DNA of 64,000 nt. Source: Clavibacter sp. Its GTDB lineage: Bacteria; Actinomycetota; Actinomycetes; Nanopelagicales; Nanopelagicaceae. Below the pieces are notes generated by a model. The model was not told the origin of the DNA. It was given only the letters and a program-made list of their open reading frames with translations, and did no database searches. This document shows, one piece after another, positions 48,787 through 58,052 of this stretch. The stretch lies in the NCBI GenBank assembly GCA_003569145.1, contig BGOH01000001.1:62001-126000 (forward strand), read 5' to 3'. Position numbers and translations under genes: made by a program. Numbering within the stretch: the first letter of the stretch is position 1; every line of letters starts with the position of its first letter.

Positions 48787-49152
48787 CTATTCACCGAGAT
48801 TACGGCGATCCCATCTCTGCTCAAAGCCTTGGCTCCACTTGCCTGGCCCTCTCTTAGGCCCTCTGCTCTGGGCTTTGGAGATAACCCCATTCATCAGTCC
48901 CCCAAGATTTGAGATAGCAAGAACTGCCCCCACAAGTGAGGCGATAAATCCAGCAACCCCAATAAGTGGAACTTGAGAAATCAAGCCGCCGAAGAGAATG
49001 AAAATGCCTAGAAGGATTAGGGCAAAACCAATTACCACCCGGCTCCTAGATGGGCTCTTGCCGCTAAAAGTTGAAATCAGGCGAGGGTCATCGGCGGCTA
49101 GCGCCTCTTCCATCTCGGCTAATAACCGTTTTTCATGCTCAGATAGTGGCAT
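48787..49152 (-). CDS. DUF3040 membrane protein
   Basis: A 121-residue protein of the actinobacterial DUF3040 family, recognised by the N-terminal MPLSEHEKRLLAEMEEALAA helix. Two adjacent hydrophobic segments follow (about 51-70 and 72-92), then a basic Gly/Arg-rich tail. Function is unknown; it is characteristically found between dinB and mraZ in actinobacteria. The ATG has no SD sequence; TACTAT at 49163-49168 (plus-strand atagta), ten bases upstream, could be a -10 box of a leaderless message. Confidence 0.88.
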   Translation of the reverse strand: MPLSEHEKRLLAEMEEALAADDPRLISTFSGKSPSRSRVVIGFALILLGIFILFGGLISQVPLIGVAGFIASLVGAVLAISNLGGLMNGVISKAQSRGPKRGPGKWSQGFEQRWDRRNLGE

Positions 49153-49208
49153 AGGACTGACAATAGTAGAGGTGGGGCTATCTGGAAAGTCGAAAGAGTG
49201 AGAAGTTG

Positions 49209-50411
49209 CTATGAATCTTCGCTCTCATCATCGCCCTCTCCAACTAGCCGAGCAGGTTTTACAGAGCCGCTTCCAAAGCGAGCAATGGCCCGATCAATAG
49301 CAACCTGCGCCTGGCTCCATCCAAGCTCCCGCTCTCCTAGCTCTAACTGCTCAACTGCGCCACTTTGATCAACTAACTGCTCAAGTGAAACCCCTAGAAG
49401 TCGGATTCTGGAGCCAGCAATTTTGAGCCCTAGATAGAGATCCTTCACTACTTCATAGATTTCATGGCTGCCACTTATTGATAGTGGCAGAGTTTTAGAG
49501 CGGGTGAGATTAGAAAAATCAGAGAAACGTACCTTTAAACCAATGGTTTTACTGCGCAAACTGCGAGCCCTAAGCCTTGCGCCAGCTCTTTCAGTTAATC
49601 GCAAGAGTTCTCTAAATATCTCATCTTGATCCTCGAGGTCATATGCAAAAGTTTCTGCCGCGCTAATGCTCTTCTCTGGAGCATCTGCAACTACTTCGCG
49701 ATAATCCCTAGCCCAAGCAAGTTCATAAAGTGATACCCCAGCACTTGGACCAAGTGCTCGCTTTAAAGTTTCAAGAGGAGTATTGGCAATATCGGCAACT
49801 GTTCTAAGACCTAGAGCTTGCAGCTCTTCATTAGTTTTTGGCCCCACTCCCCAGATTTCTGAAACTGGAAGTGGATGAAGAAAGGTCAAGACTCGGTCGT
49901 GGGCTATTTCAAGTATTCCATTTGGCTTACAGCGCCCGGATGCTAATTTGGCGATGAATTTAGTAGTAGCAATTCCAACTGAGCAGGTTATTTTCTCTGA
50001 TGCAAAAACTCTCTTCCTTATCAACTCTGCAATATTTCGACCACTGCCAAATAGTTTTCTTGATCCAGTGACATCGAGAAAAGCCTCATCTAGGGAGAGC
50101 GGCTCAACATGAGGAGTAAACTCAAAGAAAATCTCCATTACTTTTCTTGAAACTTGTGAATATCTCTCATGATCTGGCGGAATAAATATTGCATTTGGCG
50201 CCATCCGCTGCGCTCTAGATACTGGCATCGCAGCTTTAATTCCAAATTTTCTAGCAGCATAATTTGCCGAAAGAACTACTCCCCTAGCCCCTGCGCCAAC
50301 TACTAACGGCTTTCCTTTATATTGCGGATAATCCAGCTCAGAAACTGAGGCAAAAAATGCATCCATATCAACATGGAGAATGGTGGAATGCTCGCCCATC
50401 TGGCTACTCAC
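49209..50411 (-). CDS. dinB: Y-family DNA polymerase IV
   Basis: Translesion polymerase of 400 residues. The palm has the first metal aspartate in HVDMDAFFASVS and the DE pair in PLSLDEAFLDVTG, so it is catalytically intact, unlike ImuB. The steric-gate region VVLSANYAARKFGIKAAMP and the little-finger domain (about 240-350) are present. A QLELG stretch near residue 372 might be a degenerate beta-clamp motif. The GTG start overlaps the true end of dnaE2 (TGTGAGTAG), making it the third gene of the LexA-controlled operon. Confidence 0.93.
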   Translation of the reverse strand: MSSQMGEHSTILHVDMDAFFASVSELDYPQYKGKPLVVGAGARGVVLSANYAARKFGIKAAMPVSRAQRMAPNAIFIPPDHERYSQVSRKVMEIFFEFTPHVEPLSLDEAFLDVTGSRKLFGSGRNIAELIRKRVFASEKITCSVGIATTKFIAKLASGRCKPNGILEIAHDRVLTFLHPLPVSEIWGVGPKTNEELQALGLRTVADIANTPLETLKRALGPSAGVSLYELAWARDYREVVADAPEKSISAAETFAYDLEDQDEIFRELLRLTERAGARLRARSLRSKTIGLKVRFSDFSNLTRSKTLPLSISGSHEIYEVVKDLYLGLKIAGSRIRLLGVSLEQLVDQSGAVEQLELGERELGWSQAQVAIDRAIARFGSGSVKPARLVGEGDDESEDS

Positions 50412-53400
50412 AGATAGCTAGGCTACGCCACTTTTGATAAGCAGCTGATAAATCCCATGCCCCAATAGCTCTAAGTGAGATACCGCGTAGCCCAGTTCTA
50501 CGGGTAGCGCCGCGAATTAATAGTAGCTGCGAGTTATAGAGCACCTCGGCATAGCTATGTTGAGCATCTTCAAAAATGTTGCATCGCTACAGCCATATCC
50601 ATCATCAAGAGTTAGAAAGATAACTCTCTTGCCAGAGCGAACTGGTGGGGTTTGCAGCGCTACTTTAACCCCAGCTACCAATACTAAAGATCCTGATCTT
50701 TGTTCTAGAAGCTGGTTAGATTTTATTGCTCCTATCTGATTGAGAAAATCAGCATAAAATTCAATCATATGATGAGAGATATCCATCCCTAGATACTTAA
50801 CTTCATTTCTTACCAGTTCATGATCTTCTAAATCAGGTAGCCCTGTCTTAGATAAAGTGGGGGTAAAACCTAGGCTTAACTGTGAACCAGTAACTACTTT
50901 AGTTCTACTACCACCAGACCATTTATATAAATCAGTTAGATGTAGTAATAAATCTCTACGATTTATCTCAGCGCCATAGAGCTGATCAAAGGCCCCCACC
51001 ATTAATAAGGCTTCAGCAGTTGGCCTGCTAACTGAGCTGCGATGAACAAAGTCAGCTAGATCTAAATAAGGGCGATTAGCAATAATTGCTGATATCTCTG
51101 CGCTACTAATTCCTGAGATGTCGCTAAGAGATAGCCTGATACTTCCCTGATTATCACCTTCAACTCGATAGCTAATATCAGAGTGATTAATATCAAGAGG
51201 AGCGATAGTTAATCCATTTCGTCTAGCCTCATCTAATAGCAGGCGCTTGGGATACATTCCAGGTTCATGAGTTAGAACTCCGGCAAGAAATGCTGCTGGG
51301 TAATGGCGCTTTAACCAAGCAGATTGATAAGTGGGAAGTGCAAAGGCAGCGGCATGGGCTTTGCAGAATCCAAAGGAGGCAAAGGCTCTTAAGACATCCC
51401 AGATTTGAGTAATAACTTTTAGCTCATAGCCTCTTGATATAGCTTGAGCAAAGAACCAATCACAGACCTCCTGCTGCCCCTCTCTACTGCCAAGAGCTCT
51501 TCGCTTCTCATCGGCTTGGCCAAGAGAGGATCCAGTTAGGGTGGCGATAATTTCAATAACTTGCTCGTGAAATACCACTACCCCTTGGGTATCACTCAAG
51601 ATTTCAGCTAAATCAGGATGGAATATCTCCCTAGTTTTAAAACCTTGGCGGGCATTTAGAAATGGAGTGATCATGTCGCTCTTTACTGGCCCTGGTCTAA
51701 AAAGTGAGATATCAATTATTAAATCAGTAAAAGTCTCGGGGGTTAACTTTCCAACTAATTCACGCTGGCCTGGGCTCTCTATTTGAAAGATACCTAAAGT
51801 CTGAGCAGATTGGATGAGCGAAAACGTTTCACTATCATCTAAAGCTATTGCATCAATATCTATTACTTTTCCAGTACTTCGCTCTATCTCAGATATGGCA
51901 TAGGCCAGAGATGATTGCATTCGAACTCCTAAAATATCTAGCTTTAAAAGCCCAATAGCTTCCACATCATCTTTATCCCACTGCACCATCGGATAATTAC
52001 TAGCATTTATCTCAATTGGAGCTCTCTGATATAGCTCAGCGCTGGAGATCACCACCGCGCAGGGATGCATCGCAACATTTCTAGGTAGGCCATCTAAGCG
52101 CTCTGCAAGGCCAACTGCCATTTTCCAGGTCGGGCTAGTTAGATTCAAATTAGCAAGTTCAGGAAGATTAGTTAGCGCCTGTGAAATATTGCGAGCTCTA
52201 ATATGCGGAAGTGATTTAGCAACTAGATCTATCTCCATAGGAGCAAGTGATAGAGCTGCCCCCACATCTCTAATGGCATGGCGAGCTCTATAGGTATCAA
52301 ACATTGCAACTGTTGCAGATCGCATTGGGTAATTTGCAAATACCTGATCATAAATTTCTAACCTTCTAGCAGATTCCACATCAATATCAATATCAGGTAG
52401 AGCCCTTCGAAGTGGAGAGCAGAAGCGCTCCATCAATAAACCTAGTGAGAGTGGTTCAACTCCAGAAATTCCTAAGAGATGACAGATTAATGATCCAGCC
52501 CCACTTCCTCTTGCCGCTACTCTGATTCCAGAGGCTCGCGCGCGATCTGTAATATCGGCAACAGTTAGAAAATATGATTCAAAACCTAGACTCTTAATAA
52601 TCTCTAACTCTTTTTCTAGTCTTTGGTTTACCTCACTATTGCTCTGGCCATAGCGCCAATTAATACCCGCAATTGAGCGCTGCCTTAGTTGAATAGTTAG
52701 CTCTTCTTGATTTTTAGCCCCTAAAAGCTCAGGCTCTGGAAGATGGATAGATCCCAGGCCAATATCTTGGCTAGGTGATAGCTCTGCCTGCTTAGCAAGG
52801 TCTTGGGTAGTACTTAATAATTTACGGCTATTTCTCTGCCCCGAAGCGCGAGCAATTATCTCTGCTAAGTGATGCATCTCTTGAGAGCTTTTAAGAAAGG
52901 CCTCGCTATTTTCGCGCTCTACAACATTTTTATGAAGCGGCAAGAGTCTTCGACTTGCATCGAGAATATCTGCTATCGGCGCATCCTGCCTTAAACACAT
53001 TCTGGCAGCATTACTAAGTATCGCTGGAAGATCATTATCTTCAGCAAAACCAAGCATCCTTGAAGCATGGGTAGTTGATCTTGGTCCATCTCCATAAATT
53101 AAATGAGAGACGATTTCAATTACTTGGCTTTGAAATAGTTCGCGGCTATCGTTATATAGCGATAGCGCTTTTTCATATTGACGATTGGTAATAGCTCTAG
53201 CAATTAAAGAGTCTGGGCCTTGTAGCGATATTAAGTTACTGGTGTAGTTAGAGTGTTTCCTTAAAAAGTCTAAATCACACTCACCATAGCTTTTAAGTTC
53301 GCTCACTAGCCTTACTAAAGATCTCCAGCCTTTACCTGGGGTAGCAAGTAATGTGATCCGACTCTGATTCTTATAAGTGATATCAACTCCAATAATTGGA

Positions 53401-53579
53401 GTAATCCCATTTTCCACACAGCTCTGAGTAAATCGAATTGCGCCATATAAGCCATCGCGATCAGTTAGTGCAAGTGAGCTCATGCCAAAGTCGCGAGCCT
53501 TCTCAACTAGAAGATGAGGAAGAGTGGTTCCATATTTAAATGAAAATCCACTTGCAAGATGAAGGTGAGTAAAACTCAT
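50404..53579 (-). CDS. dnaE2: Error-prone DNA polymerase DnaE2/ImuC, frame broken near the 3' end
   Basis: Second C-family polymerase, reconstructed at about 1,058 residues. The N-terminal PHP-like domain reads FTHLHLASGFSFKYG with ALTDRDGLYGA. The palm has RRALPDIDIDVESARR and AARGSGAGSLICHLLGISG. Near the 3' end the frame shifts at a run of five T (plus-strand A run 50572-50576). A sixth T gives SDATFFEDAQHSYAEVLYNSQLLLIRG, the usual DnaE2 C-terminus, and a TAG at 50404 that overlaps the dinB start. The ATG overlaps the upstream DUF6504 stop. DnaE2 enzymes extend past lesions and cause SOS mutagenesis. Confidence 0.9.
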
Positions 53580-53890
53580 GCTGGTCTAGATGTGGGGCGA
53601 ATCTGCCAAAGACCAGGAGCGCTACTGACCCCTTCTGGAATTACTTCAATGCGTTCTATTTCAAAAGTTTTCATCACTCCAATAGGAGCTGCCTCTACGC
53701 GCCATAAAATCCGCCCACCATCATCTGGGCGAAATAAGCCATCGCTAGCTCTATTCCACCAACCACCAGATTCACGCCAAGAGCTAAGCAGGGCATAAAT
53801 TCGATAGCGCTGACCTTTATAGGTGAACTCAATTGGCTCACCGCCGGATAGGTAGATCTCCGGTCTCTGATTCTCCATCTTTTCGAACAT
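53576..53890 (-). CDS. DUF6504 family protein, first gene of SOS operon
   Basis: A protein of up to 104 residues with a compact beta-rich pattern (PIEFTYKGQRYRIYALLSSWRESGGWWNR), rich in tryptophan and arginine. It matches what I know as DUF6504, found next to DNA-polymerase genes in actinobacteria; its role is unknown. The first ATG at 53890 has no SD and overlaps the LexA box; a second ATG lies at 53878. A promoter placed at 53899-53927 would start transcription one or two bases before the first ATG, favouring a leaderless mRNA. The stop overlaps the dnaE2 start (ATGA). Confidence 0.8.
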   Translation of the reverse strand: MFEKMENQRPEIYLSGGEPIEFTYKGQRYRIYALLSSWRESGGWWNRASDGLFRPDDGGRILWRVEAAPIGVMKTFEIERIEVIPEGVSSAPGLWQIRPTSRPA

Positions 53891-53898
53891 TTGTTCGA
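53883..53898. promoter_or_regulatory. LexA operator (SOS box)
   Basis: The perfect palindrome TCGAAC-N4-GTTCGA matches the Mycobacterium/Bacillus-type LexA consensus of actinobacteria exactly. It abuts the predicted -10 box and covers the predicted transcription start and first codons of the DUF6504-dnaE2-dinB operon. LexA binding would block initiation until DNA damage. No lexA gene is in this window. Confidence 0.92.
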
Positions 53899-53927
53899 AT
53901 ACTAGCCAGAGCCTCTGACGCCAGCAA
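53899..53927 (-). promoter_or_regulatory. Predicted promoter of the DUF6504-dnaE2-dinB operon
   Basis: On the minus strand a -35-like TTGCTG (53922-53927) and a -10-like TAGTAT (53899-53904) are separated by exactly 17 bases. Seven bases beyond the -10 lies the start region, one or two bases before the ATG at 53890. The arrangement predicts a leaderless transcript and places the LexA box on the start site. Confidence 0.7.
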
Positions 53928-54011
53928 ATTGCCTAAAGGCTCACCTAAGGGACATGCCGCACTCACGCGCCATTAACCAACTTGTAACCAGGGCCATGCC
54001 AGTATCCGCCT

Positions 54012-56021
54012 GTGATCACACATACACAAAACCCAAAGACCCAGGGCCCCTCCCTCCGTCTGCGACTCTCCGCAATTGCCAGCGCAGTAGCGCTAGCAAC
54101 ATCTGCATTAGTGGTGCTTACTTCCCCGCAAGTTACTGCAAATACCTTTTCAGTTCCTGCTGCTCCAGTAATCAAAAAAGCATACTTAGCCTCAAATGGC
54201 ATAAGAGTTGTCTTTGAAAAAGTTTCAGCCTCACCTGCAGTCACTGGTTATGTTCTTTCAAGTGGCGCAGGATCATGCGCAATTTCGCTGCCTGCAACAA
54301 CTTCAGGAGTGGTAACACTTCCAATTATCACTGGACAGAGCAGCGCAACAGTTTCCATTAAGGCAGTAAATGCCTATGGATTCTCACCAGCAAGCACTTG
54401 GAGCAAGACATTTACTGCATCTGAGCTAACTGGAGTTACTTCAACTTCATGGCAGACAGTTCAGTTACTTCAACTAAGCGATCTACATGGCGCTATTGAA
54501 GGAACCGCTACTAATGCTGGAACAGCGCTATTAACCACAGCATTTGCAGCTGAGCGCGCCAAGAATCCAGCAACCTTTACTCTCTCTGCTGGAGATAACA
54601 TCGGAGCTGCTCCACCAATTTCAAGTCAGTTTGAAGAATTGCCAACTATTGAATCTATGAATCTAATGAAGTTTGATGTTTCTGGATTTGGTAATCACGA
54701 ACACGATAGAAATATCGCACATGTTCAGAAAATTATTGGTGCATCTGATTTCCAGTGGGTAGCATCAAATTACAACACCCTAGAGCCATTAAAGAGTGGT
54801 AATAAGGCAGCTAAGAGCTACTTAGTTCTTGAGCGCGGCGGAGCCAAAGTCGGCTTTGTTGCTGGAAATACTGAAGATACTAAGGAGCAGATATTTCCTG
54901 GCAATCTCTCATTCGGTGGAAAAGAACTAGTTATTTCACCTGATGTCACTGGCATCAATGCAGCTGTGAAAGCAGCTAAGGCCGAAGGAGCAGACTTTGT
55001 CGTTGCAATTCTTCACCAAGGATGGCAAGAAAACCGTGATGGCGAAGCAAAAGGTCGCCTCATTGATTTAGCAAAGCAGATCAAGGGCGCAGCAGTGGTA
55101 TTTGGTGGTCATAGCCATCAGACCTACTCCTCAGCTCTTGCTGGCAATGCTGCAGTCAATGGAACCGTTATTGCAATGACTAGAAATGCTGGTCAGGAAT
55201 ATAACCGAGTCACTCTCTGCCTAGATAGTTCACGTCGCGTTCGTGGCACAACAGTTGATTTAGTAACTCGCGCCAACATTGCAACTCTTACTCCAAATGC
55301 TGATGGCGCAGCGCTAGTTAAGAAATACAAGGACCAACTAAATGCCAAGCTTGATGTGAAGATTGGCCAAGTAAATGGCATATTTGCTCAAGGTGGATCT
55401 CCACAGGTTCAAAGAGCTGGCGAAGCTGCAATTGGAAACTTCACTGCTGATGCAATGCGAAAGAAGTATGGAACTGACTTTGCATACATCAACGGTGGCG
55501 GCATTAGAGATAAATTCCCAGCAGCAACTTATGTTGCCGCAGATAAGTCATTTAATCGCCCAGGAACTGACAAGGTTGCTCCATACGATGTAACACTTGG
55601 TGATGCCCTTGCGGTATATCCATTTGGAAATACAGTTGGAGTATCAGTAATTACTGGTGAGAATCTCTGGAAGGCCCTCGAAAATGGCGTAAGTAACTGG
55701 CCAGGCGATGGACGCTTCCCACAGATTTCTGGTTTCAAATTTAGTTTTGACACCACAAAAGCTGTTGGCTCGCGCGTACAAAGTGTGACTAAAGCCGATG
55801 GAACCGCTATTGCTAAAGACTCTAAGGAGTACACAGTTGCGGTGCCAGACTTCATGATCTATGGAGGCGATGGATACGTTGGCTTCTTTACTCCTTCTAA
55901 GGCGAAATTGCGCGGTCTATTAGTTGATGTCTTCATCGAAGCAGTTACTGAAGCATCATCTGGTGGTAAGGCAATTACTATCCCAGCCCTTGATGGACGT
56001 ATTACTAAAGTAAATCCATAA
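54012..56021 (+). CDS. Secreted 5'-nucleotidase (UshA/NadN type) with N-terminal Fn3-like domain
   Basis: A 669-residue exported phosphoesterase. A signal peptide (about 1-44, ending TSPQVTANTF) precedes a fibronectin-III-like domain (about 48-135). The metallophosphatase domain has LQLSDLHGAIEG, SAGDNIGAAPP, GNHEHDRN, ILHQGWQ and FGGHSHQTY metal ligands. The C-terminal 5'-nucleotidase domain follows (AAIGNFTADAMRKKYG, YINGGGIRDKF, YGGDGYVGF). It would release phosphate and nucleosides from extracellular nucleotides. The start is GTG at 54012 with no strong SD. It is divergent from the SOS operon and followed by its own terminator. Confidence 0.92.
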   Translation: MITHTQNPKTQGPSLRLRLSAIASAVALATSALVVLTSPQVTANTFSVPAAPVIKKAYLASNGIRVVFEKVSASPAVTGYVLSSGAGSCAISLPATTSGVVTLPIITGQSSATVSIKAVNAYGFSPASTWSKTFTASELTGVTSTSWQTVQLLQLSDLHGAIEGTATNAGTALLTTAFAAERAKNPATFTLSAGDNIGAAPPISSQFEELPTIESMNLMKFDVSGFGNHEHDRNIAHVQKIIGASDFQWVASNYNTLEPLKSGNKAAKSYLVLERGGAKVGFVAGNTEDTKEQIFPGNLSFGGKELVISPDVTGINAAVKAAKAEGADFVVAILHQGWQENRDGEAKGRLIDLAKQIKGAAVVFGGHSHQTYSSALAGNAAVNGTVIAMTRNAGQEYNRVTLCLDSSRRVRGTTVDLVTRANIATLTPNADGAALVKKYKDQLNAKLDVKIGQVNGIFAQGGSPQVQRAGEAAIGNFTADAMRKKYGTDFAYINGGGIRDKFPAATYVAADKSFNRPGTDKVAPYDVTLGDALAVYPFGNTVGVSVITGENLWKALENGVSNWPGDGRFPQISGFKFSFDTTKAVGSRVQSVTKADGTAIAKDSKEYTVAVPDFMIYGGDGYVGFFTPSKAKLRGLLVDVFIEAVTEASSGGKAITIPALDGRITKVNP

Positions 56022-56034
56022 GTAAAGATAAAAA

Positions 56035-56066
56035 AGCGCCTCAGTTTCGGCTGAGGCGCTTTTTTT
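56035..56066 (+). terminator. Intrinsic terminator after the 5'-nucleotidase gene
   Basis: A ten-base perfect stem AGCGCCTCAG/CTGAGGCGCT encloses TTTCGG and is followed by a run of T. An A-rich run precedes the stem, so it may work on both strands. Confidence 0.95.
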
Positions 56067-56159
56067 ATGGCAAAACTGGCGCTCAATTAAGCATCTCTCT
56101 ACTCTTTTGGATTTACAATTTCACTTCACGGAAGTTAATCACTTAGCGAAAGGCATTAA

Positions 56160-56573
56160 ATGGATATCGTTTTAATCGTGGGAAGAGTTTTGTTCTCCCT
56201 ACTATTCATCTCATCAGGAGTAGCCCATCTAACAAAGCTTGAGGCAATGACGGGATATGCCCAATATAAGAAGGTTCCAGCAGCCAAGTTATCTGTGATC
56301 GTCACAGGTCTAATGTTGATTATTGGCGGCCTATATGTGGCACTTGGAATTTATGCTGATTTAGGTGCGCTACTACTCGCTATTTTCCTTCTTCTTTCAG
56401 CATTTAAAATGCATGACTTCTGGAAAGTTACAGATGCACAGGCAAAGCAGTCTGAGATGACAAGTTTCATGAAGAATCTCGCCCTTGCTGGCGCTTCTCT
56501 GATTATCTTTGTTTTGGTTGGAAGCGGCGGAGAATTTGGCCCAACAATTACAGAGGGAATCTTTAACCTCTAG
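56160..56573 (+). CDS. DoxX-family membrane protein
   Basis: A 137-residue protein with four hydrophobic segments. The first carries the DoxX-type GRVLFSLLFISSGVAHLTK and is followed by GYAQYKKVPAAKL. Family members are linked to respiratory or redox membrane complexes, but the role here is not defined. AAAGG lies eight bases before the ATG. It is monocistronic between two intrinsic terminators. Confidence 0.86.
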   Translation: MDIVLIVGRVLFSLLFISSGVAHLTKLEAMTGYAQYKKVPAAKLSVIVTGLMLIIGGLYVALGIYADLGALLLAIFLLLSAFKMHDFWKVTDAQAKQSEMTSFMKNLALAGASLIIFVLVGSGGEFGPTITEGIFNL

Positions 56574-56602
56574 TTGAACAACAGTTGAATTCTTAACAGA
56601 AA

Positions 56603-56640
56603 CCCCCGCTAATTAGTATGAGAAGCGGGGGGTTTTCTTT
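56603..56640 (+). terminator. Intrinsic terminator after the DoxX-family gene
   Basis: CCCCCGCT at 56603-56610 pairs with AGCGGGGG at 56624-56631 around a 13-base loop, followed by G and TTTTCTTT. It lies 22 bases before the next start codon, so the following operon must begin inside or just after the terminator tail. Confidence 0.9.
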
Positions 56641-56661
56641 CGACTTAGGTAGCCTCCTCTA

Positions 56662-57411
56662 ATGGAGATAGCACTGGCAATTCTTACCGGGATCGCAATT
56701 GGGTCAGTTTTGGGATATGTCGGTGCCGGAGGCTCCATGTTGGCAGTTCCGGCCTTCATCTACATCTTTGGATTTAATCCAGTTCAAGCAACTACAGCTG
56801 CTCTCATCGTTGTCTTTATTGGCGCAGCTTCTGGAGCGCTCCCGAAACTTAGAAAAAACGAGATACTAATTAAAGAGGCGCTAGTTATCTGGGCCATAGG
56901 ACTTAGCACTAACTTCACCGGTGCATATTTCCTGCCACAAATTCCAGAGCGGACAATTCTTACCGGCTTTGCATTAGTTCTTGTTGTAGCTGGAACTTCA
57001 ATGCTGATTCCGGCTGCAAAGGAATCTAGCGAGCGCAAAGTTTCACCTCTTGCTCTTATCGCTATCTCACTAGTTATTGGAGCAATTACTGGGCTATTTG
57101 GTATTGGTGGTGGTTTCTTAGCTATTCCAATCTTGATTCTCTTCTATAACGTAGCTCCTGCTAAAGCTGCTGGTACCTCGCTGTTTATAATCGCCATTAA
57201 TACCTTAACTGGATTCTTTGCTCATTATCGCCATTGGGATGAGGTCAATTGGTCGATTCCTTTAGTTGTTGCACTTATGGCCCTTGTCATCTCGCGCCTT
57301 GCCTCAAGGCATAGCTCTAATATCTCTCCAGCTACTCTTAAGAAGGCCTTTGCATTCTTTGTCTTTGCAATCGCAACATTTACCCTAGTTGATACTTGGC
57401 TAATCTCATGA
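56662..57411 (+). CDS. TauE/SafE-family sulfite/organic-anion exporter-like protein
   Basis: A 249-residue membrane protein with two homologous halves. Each has the family's glycine-rich motif: GSVLGYVGAGGSMLAVPAF near residue 17 and GAITGLFGIGGGFLAIPIL near residue 142. TauE/SafE proteins export sulfur-containing organic anions or sulfite. The solute here is unknown; its overlap with an arsenic-type aquaporin and arsenate reductase hints at detoxification. No SD is visible before the ATG. It heads a tightly packed nine-gene run. Confidence 0.88.
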   Translation: MEIALAILTGIAIGSVLGYVGAGGSMLAVPAFIYIFGFNPVQATTAALIVVFIGAASGALPKLRKNEILIKEALVIWAIGLSTNFTGAYFLPQIPERTILTGFALVLVVAGTSMLIPAAKESSERKVSPLALIAISLVIGAITGLFGIGGGFLAIPILILFYNVAPAKAAGTSLFIIAINTLTGFFAHYRHWDEVNWSIPLVVALMALVISRLASRHSSNISPATLKKAFAFFVFAIATFTLVDTWLIS

Positions 57412-58052
57412 TTGACACAAAAGCACTTGCAGAGTTCTTTGGGACTGCCACTCTCCTTCTTGCAGTCGTTGGATCATCTTTTATGGCCGAGCGATTAACA
57501 CAAGATAGAGCTCTTGCGCTTTTGATAAATGCAACTGTGACAGCGTCGGTCCTAGCCTTAATAATTCGAAGCGCAGTTAATCTAAGCGGGGCTCACTTTA
57601 ATCCCGTGGTGACGCTAACGGCTCTCTTGCTAGGAAAAATTAAAGCTCTTGAGGCGCTGGTCTATTTGATCGTTCAAGTTCTTGGCGCAATCTTTGGGGT
57701 AATTCTTGCAAATCTTATGTTTGCAGAAGTGGCCTTTCGTAGTAGTTCGATTCAAAGAGATGGGGCTGCTCAATTACTTGGTGAAGTAATTGCCACAACT
57801 GGCCTAGTCTTTATCGCTTTTAGCGCAAGGAAGAAGCATGTTTGGAAATTAATTCCACTCTGGATATTTGGCGCATATTTCTTCACCGTCTCTACATCCT
57901 TTGCTAATCCTGCGGTGACTTTAGCCCGATTCTTTACTGATGCCCCTGCTGGAATTGCAAGCTCCTCGCTGCCTGGGTTTATTGCAGCGCAATTACTAGG
58001 GGCCCTTTTAGTTCTAACTATATTGAGAAATAGAGAGAGAATTTCTCGGTGA
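57408..58052 (+). CDS. MIP-family aquaporin, AqpS-like arsenite channel
   Basis: From the ATG at 57408, overlapping the upstream stop (ATGA), it has about 214 residues. Six hydrophobic segments and two half-helices carry NPV (about residues 65-67, HFNPVVTL) and NPA (about 167-169, ANPAVTLARFFTD). The first NPA is altered to NPV and the residue after the second NPA is not Arg, as in short AqpS-type channels. In Sinorhizobium, AqpS is coupled to ArsC and lets arsenite leave the cell. The overlapping arsC gene supports the same role here. Confidence 0.87.
   Translation: MIDTKALAEFFGTATLLLAVVGSSFMAERLTQDRALALLINATVTASVLALIIRSAVNLSGAHFNPVVTLTALLLGKIKALEALVYLIVQVLGAIFGVILANLMFAEVAFRSSSIQRDGAAQLLGEVIATTGLVFIAFSARKKHVWKLIPLWIFGAYFFTVSTSFANPAVTLARFFTDAPAGIASSSLPGFIAAQLLGALLVLTILRNRERISR

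Noticed and set aside
53954-54244. Short open frames on both strands around the start of the 5'-nucleotidase gene
   Set aside because: They overlap the signal peptide and Fn3-like region of a clearly recognisable protein, have no family resemblance and no start signals.
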